NCBI GenBank assembly: GCA_910578665.1
Contig: CAJTQU010000022.1
Span: forward strand, 1 to 33,879
Source: an uncultured Muribaculaceae bacterium
Lineage (GTDB): Bacteria > Bacteroidota > Bacteroidia > Bacteroidales > Muribaculaceae
Direction of reading: 5' to 3'
Length of the DNA: 33,879 nt
Notes under the pieces: generated by a model
Seen by the model: the letters and a program-made list of their open reading frames with translations, nothing else
Database searches by the model: none
What the model was told of the DNA's origin: nothing
Program-made: the position numbers and the translations under genes
Shown: piece by piece, positions 1-8,447 of the stretch
How the letters are laid out: every line of letters begins with the position of its first letter
Position numbering within the stretch: the first letter of the stretch is position 1

Positions 1-38
1 TTTATGCCTTAAAAAGTTTTGATGTTGTAAAAAATTAA
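1..38 (+). CDS. ISAs1-family transposase, 3' end only (cut by window edge)
   Basis: Reading from base 3, the last codons give YALKSFDVVKN followed by TAA at 36-38. This matches the C-terminus of the complete ISAs1 transposase elsewhere in the window (YALKSFDIVKN, - strand, stop at 26650) except for Val in place of Ile, and the DNA is almost identical. The rest of the gene lies left of the window. It is a second, slightly diverged copy, and whether it is intact cannot be judged from here. Confidence 0.8.
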   Translation, partial: YALKSFDVVKN

Positions 39-53
39 GATGCGTCAGCCCTG
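1..53 (+). mobile_element. ISAs1-family insertion sequence, right-hand end
   Basis: After the transposase stop, bases 40-53 read ATGCGTCAGCCCTG. The complete ISAs1 copy ends in ATGCGTCTGCCGTG, so this is the same terminal inverted repeat with two substitutions. The element therefore probably ends at base 53. The target duplication cannot be checked because the other end is outside the window. Bases 54-209 hold no gene I can support; they are GC-rich with a few short direct repeats (GCGCCGGAT twice). Confidence 0.75.
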
Positions 54-209
54 TGTGGATAGGCAGCAATACCGTAATACTTCCCGGTGCCGTAATAGGC
101 GCCGGATGCACCGTGGGCGCCGGATCAGTAGTGAGGGGGACACTGCCGCCGCGCTCGGTGGCAGCCGGCTGCCCGGCACGCGTGGTACGCGCCCTGACAT
201 GACATGTGA

Positions 210-241
210 TTTGCAATAGTAAGTTTTTTTCATTAATTTTG
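210..241 (+). promoter_or_regulatory. Bacteroidales-type promoter for carA
   Basis: TTTG at 210-213 and TAATTTTG at 234-241 are separated by 20 bases, an exact fit to the Bacteroidetes TTTG-N19-21-TAnnTTTG promoter. Transcription would start near 247 and leave a leader of about 84 bases before carA. The leader holds a small GCCA-cta-TGGC hairpin at 285-295 just before the gene. Confidence 0.75.
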
Positions 242-330
242 CACAATTTTATACGATGGCTCCATTATGGTCTCCGACATAAAGGCCACTATGGCGCCAG
301 CGACTAATAACCAACCAGTAACATATTATC

Positions 331-1416
331 ATGCAAGCCACAGACGCTCCCCGTCGCGCTTTCCTCACCCTCGAGGATGGCTCCGTCTTCCAGGGATTCT
401 CTTTCGGTTATGAGAAGCCCTGCGCCGGCGAAGTTGTGTTCAACACTGCAATGACCGGCTATCCAGAAAGCCTCACCGACCCCTCTTACGAGGGACAGAT
501 ACTGGTCACCACCTATCCTATACTGGGCAACTACGGAGTGCCTAGCAAGGAGGTTAAGAGTGAGGACAACGTAAGCGATTATTTCGAATCAAGCCACATA
601 CACTGCGAGGCCATAGTATGCCAGGACTACAGCTGGGTGCCCAGCCACTGGCAGGCCGAAAGGCCGCTGTCAGACTGGCTGCGAGAAGAACACATACCGG
701 GCATCTACGGCATCGACACACGGACCCTGACCAAACTGCTGAGGGAAAAGGGGTCCATGCTCGGCAAAATAACTTTCGAGGGAGGAGAGGATATAGACTT
801 TCATGACCCCAACACCGAAAACCTGATAGCACGTGTCAGCACACGTGAAGTGAAAGAGTTCGGCGAGGGGGAGAAAACCGTGATACTGGTGGACTGCGGT
901 ACCAAATACAACATCCTGCGCTGCCTCACACGCCGCGGCGTGAAAGTCGTGCTCGTACCCTGGGACTATGACTTCAACACCATAGACTACGACGGCCTGT
1001 TCATATCCAACGGTCCCGGTTCGCCGGAATTTGCGGAAGTAACCGTGGCCAACATACGCAAGGCAATGGAACGGGGCAAGCCTATCTGCGGCATATGCAT
1101 GGGCAACCAACTGCTGTCAAAAGCAGCCGGTGCCCGGATATACAAGTTAAAGTACGGTCATCGCTCGCACAACCAGCCGGTGCGCCTGGCCGGCACCGAG
1201 CGCTGCTTCATAACCAGCCAGAACCACGGATTCGCGGTAGACAACGACACTATACCGGCCGACTGGGAACCTCATTTCATAAATATGAACGACGGCACCA
1301 ACGAAGGAATACGCCACCGCACAAAACCGTTCTTCTCGGCCCAGTTCCATCCGGAGGCCAGCAGCGGTCCTAAAGACACGGAATTCATATTTGATGACTT
1401 TATCGCGATGCTCTGA
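331..1416 (+). CDS. carA: carbamoyl phosphate synthase, small (glutaminase) subunit
   Basis: This subunit hydrolyses glutamine and channels ammonia to CarB, which makes carbamoyl phosphate for pyrimidines and arginine in the cytoplasm. The 361-residue length is normal. The N-terminal CPSase_sm domain begins at AFLTLEDGSVFQG, and the C-terminal half is a class I glutamine amidotransferase. The nucleophile is Cys256 in GICMGNQ, with the catalytic His340 and Glu342 in FHPEAS. The residue after GICMG is Asn, where many bacterial CarA proteins have His. The ATG at 331 is in frame with the conserved N-terminus and follows the promoter at 210-241. carB follows after 32 bases, so the two subunits are almost certainly co-transcribed. 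Confidence 0.97.
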   Translation: MQATDAPRRAFLTLEDGSVFQGFSFGYEKPCAGEVVFNTAMTGYPESLTDPSYEGQILVTTYPILGNYGVPSKEVKSEDNVSDYFESSHIHCEAIVCQDYSWVPSHWQAERPLSDWLREEHIPGIYGIDTRTLTKLLREKGSMLGKITFEGGEDIDFHDPNTENLIARVSTREVKEFGEGEKTVILVDCGTKYNILRCLTRRGVKVVLVPWDYDFNTIDYDGLFISNGPGSPEFAEVTVANIRKAMERGKPICGICMGNQLLSKAAGARIYKLKYGHRSHNQPVRLAGTERCFITSQNHGFAVDNDTIPADWEPHFINMNDGTNEGIRHRTKPFFSAQFHPEASSGPKDTEFIFDDFIAML

Positions 1417-1448
1417 CATATTTTTTTACCAATCTAAGAAGCAAGTCC

Positions 1449-4400
1449 ATGAATAATATAAAAAAAGTGCTCCTGCTCGGTTCCGGAGCGTTGAAGATAG
1501 GCGAGGCCGGCGAATTCGACTACAGCGGTTCGCAGGCGCTCAAAGCGATGAAAGAAGAGGGCATCTCCACCGTGCTCATAAATCCGAATATAGCCACCGT
1601 GCAGACATCAGAAGGGTTTGCCGACAAAATATATTTCCTGCCCGTAACGCCGTATTTCGTACGCAAGGTGATAGAGAAAGAACGTCCTGACGGCATTTTT
1701 CTGGCTTTCGGCGGACAGACCGCTCTAAACTGCGGCGTCAAACTGTATGAAGAGGGCACTCTCGAAGAATTCGGTGTCAAGGTGCTGGGCACTCCCGTGC
1801 AGGCTATTATGGATACCGAAGACCGCGAACTGTTTGTAAAAAAGCTTGACGAAATAAATGTAAAGACCATCAAGAGCGAGGCTGTTTCCTCTGTAGAGGA
1901 CGCCGTGGCAGCCGCCGACGAACTGGGATACCCCGTAATAGTCCGCGCGGCATATGCCCTGGGAGGTCTCGGCTCGGGATTCTGCGACAACCGCGACGAA
2001 CTGGTGTCCCTTGTGGAAAAGGCATTGTCATTCTCCCCACAGGTGCTCGTGGAGAAGAGCCTGAAAGGATGGAAAGAGGTTGAATACGAAGTGGTGCGCG
2101 ACCGTTTTGACAACTGCATCACGGTCTGCAACATGGAAAACTTCGACCCTCTCGGCATCCACACTGGCGAAAGTATCGTGGTGGCGCCTTCGCAGACACT
2201 GAGTAACGAAGACTACCACACGCTGCGCAAACTGGCCATAAAGATCATACGCCACGTGGGTATCATAGGCGAGTGCAATGTGCAGTATGCCTATGATCCG
2301 CAGAGCATGGACTACCGCGTGATCGAGGTAAACGCGCGTCTGTCACGCTCATCGGCACTGGCATCAAAAGCCACAGGCTACCCCCTGGCTTTCGTAGCGG
2401 CCAAGCTAGGCCTGGGATACGGTCTGTTTGACCTGAAAAATTCTGTCACTAAAAGCACGTCGGCATTTTTCGAGCCGGCACTTGACTACATAGTCTGCAA
2501 AATACCGCGCTGGGACCTGGGAAAATTCCACGGCGTACGCCGCGAAATCGGCTCGTCCATGAAGAGTGTGGGCGAAGTGATGGCCATAGGCCGCACTTTC
2601 GAAGAGGTCATACAGAAAGGCCTGCGCATGATAGGCCAGGGCATGCACGGCTTCGTAGAAAACAAAGCTATAGAAATCAACGATATCGACAAAGCGCTGT
2701 CCGAGCCTACCGACAAACGCATATTCGTTATAGCCAAGGCATTGCGCAAAGGATATACGGTAGAGCGCATACACGCTCTGACCAAGATAGACCGCTGGTT
2801 CCTAGAGAAGCTTAACAATATCATACGCACCGGCAGGGAGATAGAGGCCTATGACAGTCTTGAATCACTGCCCACAGAGCTGCTGCGCCGGGCCAAACAG
2901 CAGGGTTTCAGCGACTTCCAGGTAGCACGCGCGATATTTGGCGACCGCATGCACAGAGAGAGCGAACCGCTCAGCGACGAGGTGCGCGCCATGCGCAAGA
3001 AACACGGCATCGTGCCCGTAGTCAAACAGATAGACACTCTGGCAGCCGAATATCCGGCACAGACTAATTATCTCTACCTCACATACAACGGCTCGCAGAA
3101 CGACATCCGGTATACCGGCGACCACCGTTCGGTCGTAGTGCTCGGATCGGGAGCATACCGCATAGGCTCCTCTGTAGAATTCGACTGGTGCGGCGTCAAC
3201 GCCCTTATGACAGTGGCCAAGCAGGGATACCGCCCTGTTATGATAAACTACAATCCCGAGACCGTGTCCACAGACTACGACATGTGTGACCGCCTCTATT
3301 TCGACGAACTCACTTTCGAGCGTGTGATGGACATTCTCGACATGGAAATGCCCCACGGCGTAATCTTGTCGACCGGCGGACAGATACCCAACAACCTGGC
3401 CATGCGTCTGGATGCCAACGAGGTAAATATACTCGGCACCCAGGCTGTAGACATAGACCATGCCGAAGACCGCAACAAGTTTTCCAGCCTCTGCGACGCC
3501 ATAGGCGTAGACCAGCCGCGCTGGCGCGAGCTGACATCCATGGGGGCCATAGACGAATTTGTGGCCGAAGTCGGATTCCCCATCCTGGTACGTCCCAGCT
3601 ACGTGCTGTCGGGTGCCGCGATGAATGTGTGCTCTAACGAAGACGAGCTCAACCGTTTCCTCCAGCTGGCCGCAAATGTGAGCAAGCAGCACCCCGTGGT
3701 AGTGTCAGAATTCATCCAGGAAGCCAAAGAAATAGAGATGGACGCAGTGGCTCAGAACGGCGAAATCAAGCTATACGCAATCAGCGAGCACATAGAATTT
3801 GCCGGCGTGCACTCGGGTGATGCCACCATACAGTTCCCCCCGCAAAAACTTTATGTGGAGACCATGCGCCGCATCAAAAAGATTTCGGGCAAAATAGCCG
3901 CCGCACTGCACATCTCGGGACCGTTCAACATACAGTTCCTTGCCAAAAACAATGACATAAAGGTCATCGAGTGCAACCTGAGGGCCTCGCGCAGCTTCCC
4001 GTTCGTCAGCAAGGTATCCAAACAGAATTTCATCGACACCGCCACACGCGTGATGCTCGGCGTCCCGGTAGACAAACCCGGCAAAAGCGCTTTCGACCTC
4101 GACTATGTGGGCATCAAGGCCTCGCAGTTCAGTTTCTCGAGACTGCAGGGCGCCGATCCCGTGCTCGGCGTGGACATGAGCTCCACGGGCGAGGTGGGAT
4201 GCCTGGGTGACGACACTTCGGAAGCCGTTCTCAAAGCCATGCTCTCCGTAGGATACCAGATACCGAGAAAGGAGAAAGCCATCCTGATAAGTTCCGGCAC
4301 AGCGCGACAGAAAGTAGGACTGCTCGATGCCGCACGCATGCTGCACCGCAAGGGTTACACCATCTGCGCTACCGAAGGAACCCATAATTTCCTGAGCGAA

Positions 4401-4673
4401 AACGGCATACCGTCGATACAAGTCTACATGCCCTCCGAGCAGGGCAAGCCGCAGGCCATCGACATGCTGCACTCCAAAGAGATAGACTTCGTGGTAAACA
4501 TCCCGAAAAATCTCACACCAAAAGAACTGAGCAACGGCTACAAAGTGCGCCGTGCCGCGGTAGACCTCAACATACCCCTCATCACCAATGTGCGTCTGGC
4601 CTCTGCCTTTATCCAGGCATTCTGCGAGCTCAGCCTCGACGACATACGCATAAAGTCGTGGGATGAATATTGA
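1449..4673 (+). CDS. carB: carbamoyl phosphate synthase, large subunit
   Basis: The large subunit uses ammonia from CarA, bicarbonate and two ATP to form carbamoyl phosphate. The 1074 residues match the usual length of about 1070. Two tandem halves are visible. The first starts at LLLGSGALKIGEAGEFDYSG and has an ATP-grasp domain from about residue 124. The second starts at VVVLGSGAYRIGSSVEFDW and has its ATP-grasp from about 672 (EDRNKFSSLC). The C-terminal regulatory MGS-like domain begins near 942 (ILISSGTARQKVG). The N-terminal signature GALKIGEAGE differs from the enterobacterial GPIVIGQACE type. No frameshift is seen. It follows carA directly and is followed by a flippase gene with only a 24-base gap. 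Confidence 0.97.
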   Translation: MNNIKKVLLLGSGALKIGEAGEFDYSGSQALKAMKEEGISTVLINPNIATVQTSEGFADKIYFLPVTPYFVRKVIEKERPDGIFLAFGGQTALNCGVKLYEEGTLEEFGVKVLGTPVQAIMDTEDRELFVKKLDEINVKTIKSEAVSSVEDAVAAADELGYPVIVRAAYALGGLGSGFCDNRDELVSLVEKALSFSPQVLVEKSLKGWKEVEYEVVRDRFDNCITVCNMENFDPLGIHTGESIVVAPSQTLSNEDYHTLRKLAIKIIRHVGIIGECNVQYAYDPQSMDYRVIEVNARLSRSSALASKATGYPLAFVAAKLGLGYGLFDLKNSVTKSTSAFFEPALDYIVCKIPRWDLGKFHGVRREIGSSMKSVGEVMAIGRTFEEVIQKGLRMIGQGMHGFVENKAIEINDIDKALSEPTDKRIFVIAKALRKGYTVERIHALTKIDRWFLEKLNNIIRTGREIEAYDSLESLPTELLRRAKQQGFSDFQVARAIFGDRMHRESEPLSDEVRAMRKKHGIVPVVKQIDTLAAEYPAQTNYLYLTYNGSQNDIRYTGDHRSVVVLGSGAYRIGSSVEFDWCGVNALMTVAKQGYRPVMINYNPETVSTDYDMCDRLYFDELTFERVMDILDMEMPHGVILSTGGQIPNNLAMRLDANEVNILGTQAVDIDHAEDRNKFSSLCDAIGVDQPRWRELTSMGAIDEFVAEVGFPILVRPSYVLSGAAMNVCSNEDELNRFLQLAANVSKQHPVVVSEFIQEAKEIEMDAVAQNGEIKLYAISEHIEFAGVHSGDATIQFPPQKLYVETMRRIKKISGKIAAALHISGPFNIQFLAKNNDIKVIECNLRASRSFPFVSKVSKQNFIDTATRVMLGVPVDKPGKSAFDLDYVGIKASQFSFSRLQGADPVLGVDMSSTGEVGCLGDDTSEAVLKAMLSVGYQIPRKEKAILISSGTARQKVGLLDAARMLHRKGYTICATEGTHNFLSENGIPSIQVYMPSEQGKPQAIDMLHSKEIDFVVNIPKNLTPKELSNGYKVRRAAVDLNIPLITNVRLASAFIQAFCELSLDDIRIKSWDEY

Positions 4674-4697
4674 TTTCACATATTGACAGACAGACGT

Positions 4698-6209
4698 ATG
4701 GCAGGAATAAAGGCATTGGCTAAGGAAACGGCTATCTATGGCCTGAGCAGCATTATAGGACGATTTCTGAACTGGTGCCTGGTGCCTCTGTACGTCTGGA
4801 TGTTCCCCACAGACGAATACGGCATAGTCAGCTATCTGTATTCGTTCACTGCCGTGGCGCTGGTCATACTCACCTACGGCATGGAGACTGGCTTTTTCAG
4901 ATTCGCCAGCAAGCATGACAGGCCGGACACGGTTTACACCACATCACTGCTGTCAGTAGCGTCAACATCCCTGCTGGCCATTTTTCTGCTCTCTCTCTTT
5001 CTGCAACCGGTGAGCGCGGCCATAAAGCTGCCAGGCCATACGGACTATGTGTGGATGCTCGGGGTAATCGTAGCCCTCGACGCATTCACCAACATTCCGT
5101 TCGCATATCTGCGCTATAAGAAACGGGCACTGCGGTTCGCATCTATAAAGATGCTCAACGTAGCTCTGAACATAGGCCTCAACCTCTTCTTCCTGCTGCT
5201 CTGCCCATGGCTGTGTAAACACTGTCCGGACCTCATAAGCTGGTTCTACAGCATACCCGGAGGCGACAGCTACGGCATCGGCTGGATTTTTGTGGCAAAC
5301 TTCATATCCACTGTCGTAGTCCTGCTCTGCCTGCTGCCGGAAATGACATCTCCGCGCTACAGTTTCGACGGTGCCCTGCTGAGGCGCATGCTGCGCTATT
5401 CATGGCCACTGCTCATACTCGGCGTAGCCGGCATCATGAGCCAGAACATGGGACAGATGGTCATACCCTATCTCTTCGACGACCAGAAAGCCGCACAGTC
5501 CATGGTAGGTATCTACGGCGCCAACATCAAGATAGCCATAATCATGGTGATGTTCACCCAGGCTTTCCGCTACGCCTACGAGCCGTTCATATTCGCGCAA
5601 GCCGGCAAAAGCGGCGAAGACAAGCCGCAGGCATTCTGCGACGCCATGAAATTCTTCGTCATACTCGGCCTGTTCATTTTTCTGGCAGTCATGTTCTACC
5701 TGCCGGTCATAAAGCGGTTCATATCTCCAGCATACTGGGACGGTCTCGACGTAGTCCCTGTCATGATGCTTGCCGAATTATGCTGCGGAGTAGCGTTCAA
5801 CCTGTCGTTGTGGTACAAACTTACCGACCGCACCGAATGGGGCATGTACATGTCGGTAGGCTGCTTCGCCGTAATGCTCGGTCTAAACCTGCTCCTAGTG
5901 CCGGCCATAGGCATACCCGGCGGCTTCATGGGTTCCGCATGGGCCGCACTGATAAGCTACGCCCTGCTCATGGCCGTGTCATGGATAGCTGGGCGGCATT
6001 ATTACCCCCTGCCCTACCAGTACAAACGCATGGGGGCATACGCACTGCTGGCGGCCCTTATGTACGCTGCCGGAGGCGAACTCCTGCTGTTTCCAGACAT
6101 GATGTGGTGCACCTATACCGTACGCACCCTCATGCTCGTGCTCTACCTCTACCTTGTGGCACGTTACGAACACCTGCCCCTGCCCGGACATAGACGCAGG
6201 GCACGATGA
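4698..6209 (+). CDS. polysaccharide/lipid-linked oligosaccharide flippase (MATE/MVF-like)
   Basis: This is a 503-residue, very hydrophobic protein with many predicted membrane segments. It begins MAGIKALAKETAIYGLSSI, typical of Wzx/RfbX-type flippases that move lipid-linked glycan units across the inner membrane. I chose the ATG at 4698. An in-frame TTG at 4683 lies 15 bases upstream, but the family normally begins at this Met. The conserved N-terminal helix (SSIIGRFLNWCLVPLY) and the DEYGIVSYLYSF loop support the family. The last bases overlap the comEC start in an ATGA arrangement, so the two are translationally coupled. No glycosyltransferase is adjacent, so the substrate is unknown. Confidence 0.88.
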   Translation: MAGIKALAKETAIYGLSSIIGRFLNWCLVPLYVWMFPTDEYGIVSYLYSFTAVALVILTYGMETGFFRFASKHDRPDTVYTTSLLSVASTSLLAIFLLSLFLQPVSAAIKLPGHTDYVWMLGVIVALDAFTNIPFAYLRYKKRALRFASIKMLNVALNIGLNLFFLLLCPWLCKHCPDLISWFYSIPGGDSYGIGWIFVANFISTVVVLLCLLPEMTSPRYSFDGALLRRMLRYSWPLLILGVAGIMSQNMGQMVIPYLFDDQKAAQSMVGIYGANIKIAIIMVMFTQAFRYAYEPFIFAQAGKSGEDKPQAFCDAMKFFVILGLFIFLAVMFYLPVIKRFISPAYWDGLDVVPVMMLAELCCGVAFNLSLWYKLTDRTEWGMYMSVGCFAVMLGLNLLLVPAIGIPGGFMGSAWAALISYALLMAVSWIAGRHYYPLPYQYKRMGAYALLAALMYAAGGELLLFPDMMWCTYTVRTLMLVLYLYLVARYEHLPLPGHRRRAR

Positions 6210-8173
6210 GCCGCACACCGTTCGTTCCTCTGAGCGCGGCGCTGGCAGCCGGCATTCTTATTGGACGCACCGGAGCATACGCCCCCACTGCACTATGCTG
6301 CACACTGGCAGGCATAGCCGCACTTCTGGCACTCGCGGCTGTCGACTTCGCATCACGCCGCCGGCCCGTTCCACTGAGGCGCAAAACAATAGCCCTGTCT
6401 TTCAGACTGCGCAACGCCATATGGGTTCCGGCATCGCTGCTCATATGCGCGTTCGGCACCATGCTGCTGCGCGCCACATACTCCGATCCTGACATATACT
6501 TTGCAAACCACGGCCGCCATGCTTCCGGCATAATACGCGAGATCACCCGTGGCAGCGAGGGAGACAGAGCCGTAATAACCGTAGACAGCTACATAGAGCG
6601 CGACGGCGGCAGCCACGGGATACACAGTTTCCGCACCCTGCTGTCAGCACCCGTTATACCCGGCAATCCGGGAGACCGCGTTATCTTCCCCGGATATTTT
6701 GAAGAAACATCCTCTGGCGGCAACACCGAAAATTTCGATTACAAAGAATATCTGTACACGCGCGGTATCGACCACGCCGCATCGCCTGTACGCGTCGTTG
6801 TCGCAGGCAGCGGTGACAGGCTGTGGAGCGTTGTCACAAGATGCAGGGACGCATGCATAACCGCCATAGAGAAGACCCCGTGGCACAAAGACACAAAAGC
6901 CTTTGTCTGCGCCATACTTCTGGGCGAACGGTCCATGCTCTCCGAACAGACACGCGACAACTACACCGGCTCGGGCCTGGCCCACATACTGGCTGTGAGC
7001 GGACTACACGTGGGCATCATAACCATCCTGGCCGGACTGCTGTTCAAACCTCTAGACCTGGCCGGCAGCCGCACTCCGCGCCGCATAGCCACCATATGCG
7101 CTATCATACTCTACGCCCTGGCCACAGGGCTTGCACCCTCGGTGGCCAGGGCCTCGGTTATGGCCGTCGCGGCCATGACAGCAACACTGCTGCAACGGCC
7201 GCACAGCAATATAAACGCACTGGCTGCAGCCGCATTCGCGATACTCGCATGCGATCCGCGCGCACTCTTCGATCTAGGCTTCCAGCTCAGTTTCGCCACA
7301 ACGCTCGGCGTGATAGCCGTTATGCCGCTGGTCCGGCAGAGATCCGGCAGCAACATCATGTCAAAGGCCGTCTCGGCAGCCATACTGCCTGTCGCGGCAT
7401 TCCTGGTATCCTGGCCGCTCACCGCCGGCGCATTCCATGAAATATCGTTACTCTTCCTGCCACTAAACATAGTGGCCCTACCGCTTCTTCCTGGCTTCTT
7501 CCTGTCTGTAGCATGCTATCTATGCCTGCATGCGGCAGGCATACACTGCGTCTGGCTCGGCACAGCCATCGACACGGCCAGACACTGGCTTGACACATCG
7601 GCCGCCCTAATCTCAGCATCAGGCGCGTCACACATAGACATCAGGCTCTCGGAAGCCTCCCTGTGGCTCTACATGGCCGGTGTAACCACGGGTATATGCC
7701 TGCTTTACCGCTACTCGAGGCTCACTTTCAGGCTCTCGGCCGCACTGCTGGGCGCAGCCGTACTGACAGCGGCATTCACCAGCCCGGATATGCCGCCTGA
7801 CGGATACATAGTAACCACCGACCACCTGCAATGCGGTATAAACAGCTACAGCGGCGGCCGCGAAGAAAGACTGTCATCCCCTGCCGGAAGCATCCAACTG
7901 AGGCAGACAGGCCCCGACCTCGTTGTCTGGATAGACCGCAAAACCGGCGAAGCCTCTTTCTCCAAACCATTTCCGTGCGCCACACTCATAATAGGGAGCG
8001 GCTACCGTGGCGAGATACGGCAACTCCTACAACATTTTGCCCCACAACGAATAGTGCTGCACACCAGTATCGAACCCGAAGTGGCCGCAGACTACGCCGC
8101 AGAATCAGATATACTCGGCATACCTTGCCATAACACAGCCACCGACGGCCCGTATCGCAGATATTTTGACTAA
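6206..8173 (+). CDS. comEC: ComEC/Rec2-family competence channel protein
   Basis: ComEC forms the inner-membrane channel for single-stranded DNA during natural transformation. The 655-residue protein has N-terminal hydrophobic segments, a DUF4131-type soluble segment (about residues 90-210) and the multi-pass Competence domain. The hallmark LAHILAVSGLHVGI covers about residues 259-271, with His260, Ser265 and His268. Beyond about residue 530 there is a short soluble tail. I see no HxHxDH metal site there, so the metallo-beta-lactamase-like nuclease domain of longer ComEC proteins appears absent or degenerate. The start overlaps the flippase stop (ATGA). It is the last gene of the carA-led run. 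Confidence 0.9.
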   Translation: MSRTPFVPLSAALAAGILIGRTGAYAPTALCCTLAGIAALLALAAVDFASRRRPVPLRRKTIALSFRLRNAIWVPASLLICAFGTMLLRATYSDPDIYFANHGRHASGIIREITRGSEGDRAVITVDSYIERDGGSHGIHSFRTLLSAPVIPGNPGDRVIFPGYFEETSSGGNTENFDYKEYLYTRGIDHAASPVRVVVAGSGDRLWSVVTRCRDACITAIEKTPWHKDTKAFVCAILLGERSMLSEQTRDNYTGSGLAHILAVSGLHVGIITILAGLLFKPLDLAGSRTPRRIATICAIILYALATGLAPSVARASVMAVAAMTATLLQRPHSNINALAAAAFAILACDPRALFDLGFQLSFATTLGVIAVMPLVRQRSGSNIMSKAVSAAILPVAAFLVSWPLTAGAFHEISLLFLPLNIVALPLLPGFFLSVACYLCLHAAGIHCVWLGTAIDTARHWLDTSAALISASGASHIDIRLSEASLWLYMAGVTTGICLLYRYSRLTFRLSAALLGAAVLTAAFTSPDMPPDGYIVTTDHLQCGINSYSGGREERLSSPAGSIQLRQTGPDLVVWIDRKTGEASFSKPFPCATLIIGSGYRGEIRQLLQHFAPQRIVLHTSIEPEVAADYAAESDILGIPCHNTATDGPYRRYFD

Positions 8174-8205
8174 CTTTGCAATATGAAGCCCCCTCTCAAA
8201 GCAAA

Positions 8206-8235
8206 AAGGTCTCTGCTTTTTACAGCAAAGACCTT
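8206..8235 (-). terminator. Rho-independent terminator of tRNA-Ser
   Basis: Bases 8206-8217 and 8224-8235 are inverted repeats of 12 bases with one mismatch (AAGGTCTCTGCT and AGCAAAGACCTT). On the - strand the stem is followed by a short run of T (the A run at 8203-8207). It lies just past the 3' end of the tRNA. Confidence 0.75.
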
Positions 8236-8242
8236 GAAATTG

Positions 8243-8329
8243 CGGAAGCTCAGGGATTCGAACCCTGGGTACCCGTAAGGGTACAACGGTTTTCGAGACC
8301 GTCCCGTTCGACCACTCCGGCAAACTTCC
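8243..8329 (-). tRNA. tRNA-Ser (anticodon CGA, reads UCG)
   Basis: On the - strand the sequence runs from GGAAGTT (5' acceptor) to AGCTTCC (3' acceptor) with discriminator G; the acceptor stem pairs with one G-U. The anticodon arm is ACGGT-CTCGAAA-ACCGT, giving anticodon CGA. A long variable arm (GTACCC-TTAC-GGGTAC) is diagnostic for a class II tRNA such as serine, and the T arm contains GGTTCGAATCC. The 87-base gene does not encode CCA. Confidence 0.95.
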
Positions 8330-8350
8330 TGTTTGTTTTTGATAGTGACG

Positions 8351-8358
8351 CAAAATTA
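8351..8358 (-). promoter_or_regulatory. probable -7 box of the tRNA-Ser promoter
   Basis: Read on the - strand this is TAATTTTG, matching the Bacteroidetes TAnnTTTG box. It lies 22 bases upstream of the tRNA 5' end. No clear TTTG is found 19-21 bases further upstream, so only half the promoter is recognisable. Confidence 0.45.
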
Positions 8359-8447
8359 GTCATTTTTTTCCAATTGCATGCCCACTACGCCGCTTTTTTT
8401 GAGACATAAAAGTATATACACTTATAAATCAATATAATACACACCTC

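Noticed and set aside
45..233. 62-codon open frame on the - strand upstream of carA
   Set aside because: It has Arg/Pro-rich low-complexity sequence, overlaps the insertion-sequence end and the carA promoter, and resembles no family.
670..1110. 146-codon frame antisense to carA, and similar long antisense frames inside carB
   Set aside because: They are shadows of the real genes in GC-rich codons; both subunits are unambiguous on the + strand.
5402..6193. 263-codon frame in another + strand frame of the flippase gene
   Set aside because: Its composition is Arg/His-rich, typical of a frame-shifted read of hydrophobic GC-rich sequence; the flippase frame is clearly real.
8171..8178. TAACTTTG, a match to the -7 box, at the end of comEC
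   Set aside because: No TTTG-like element lies 19-21 bases upstream and only the antisense side of the tRNA follows.
8176..8409. 77-codon + strand frame between comEC and the beta-lactamase gene
   Set aside because: It runs across the tRNA-Ser gene and its terminator.
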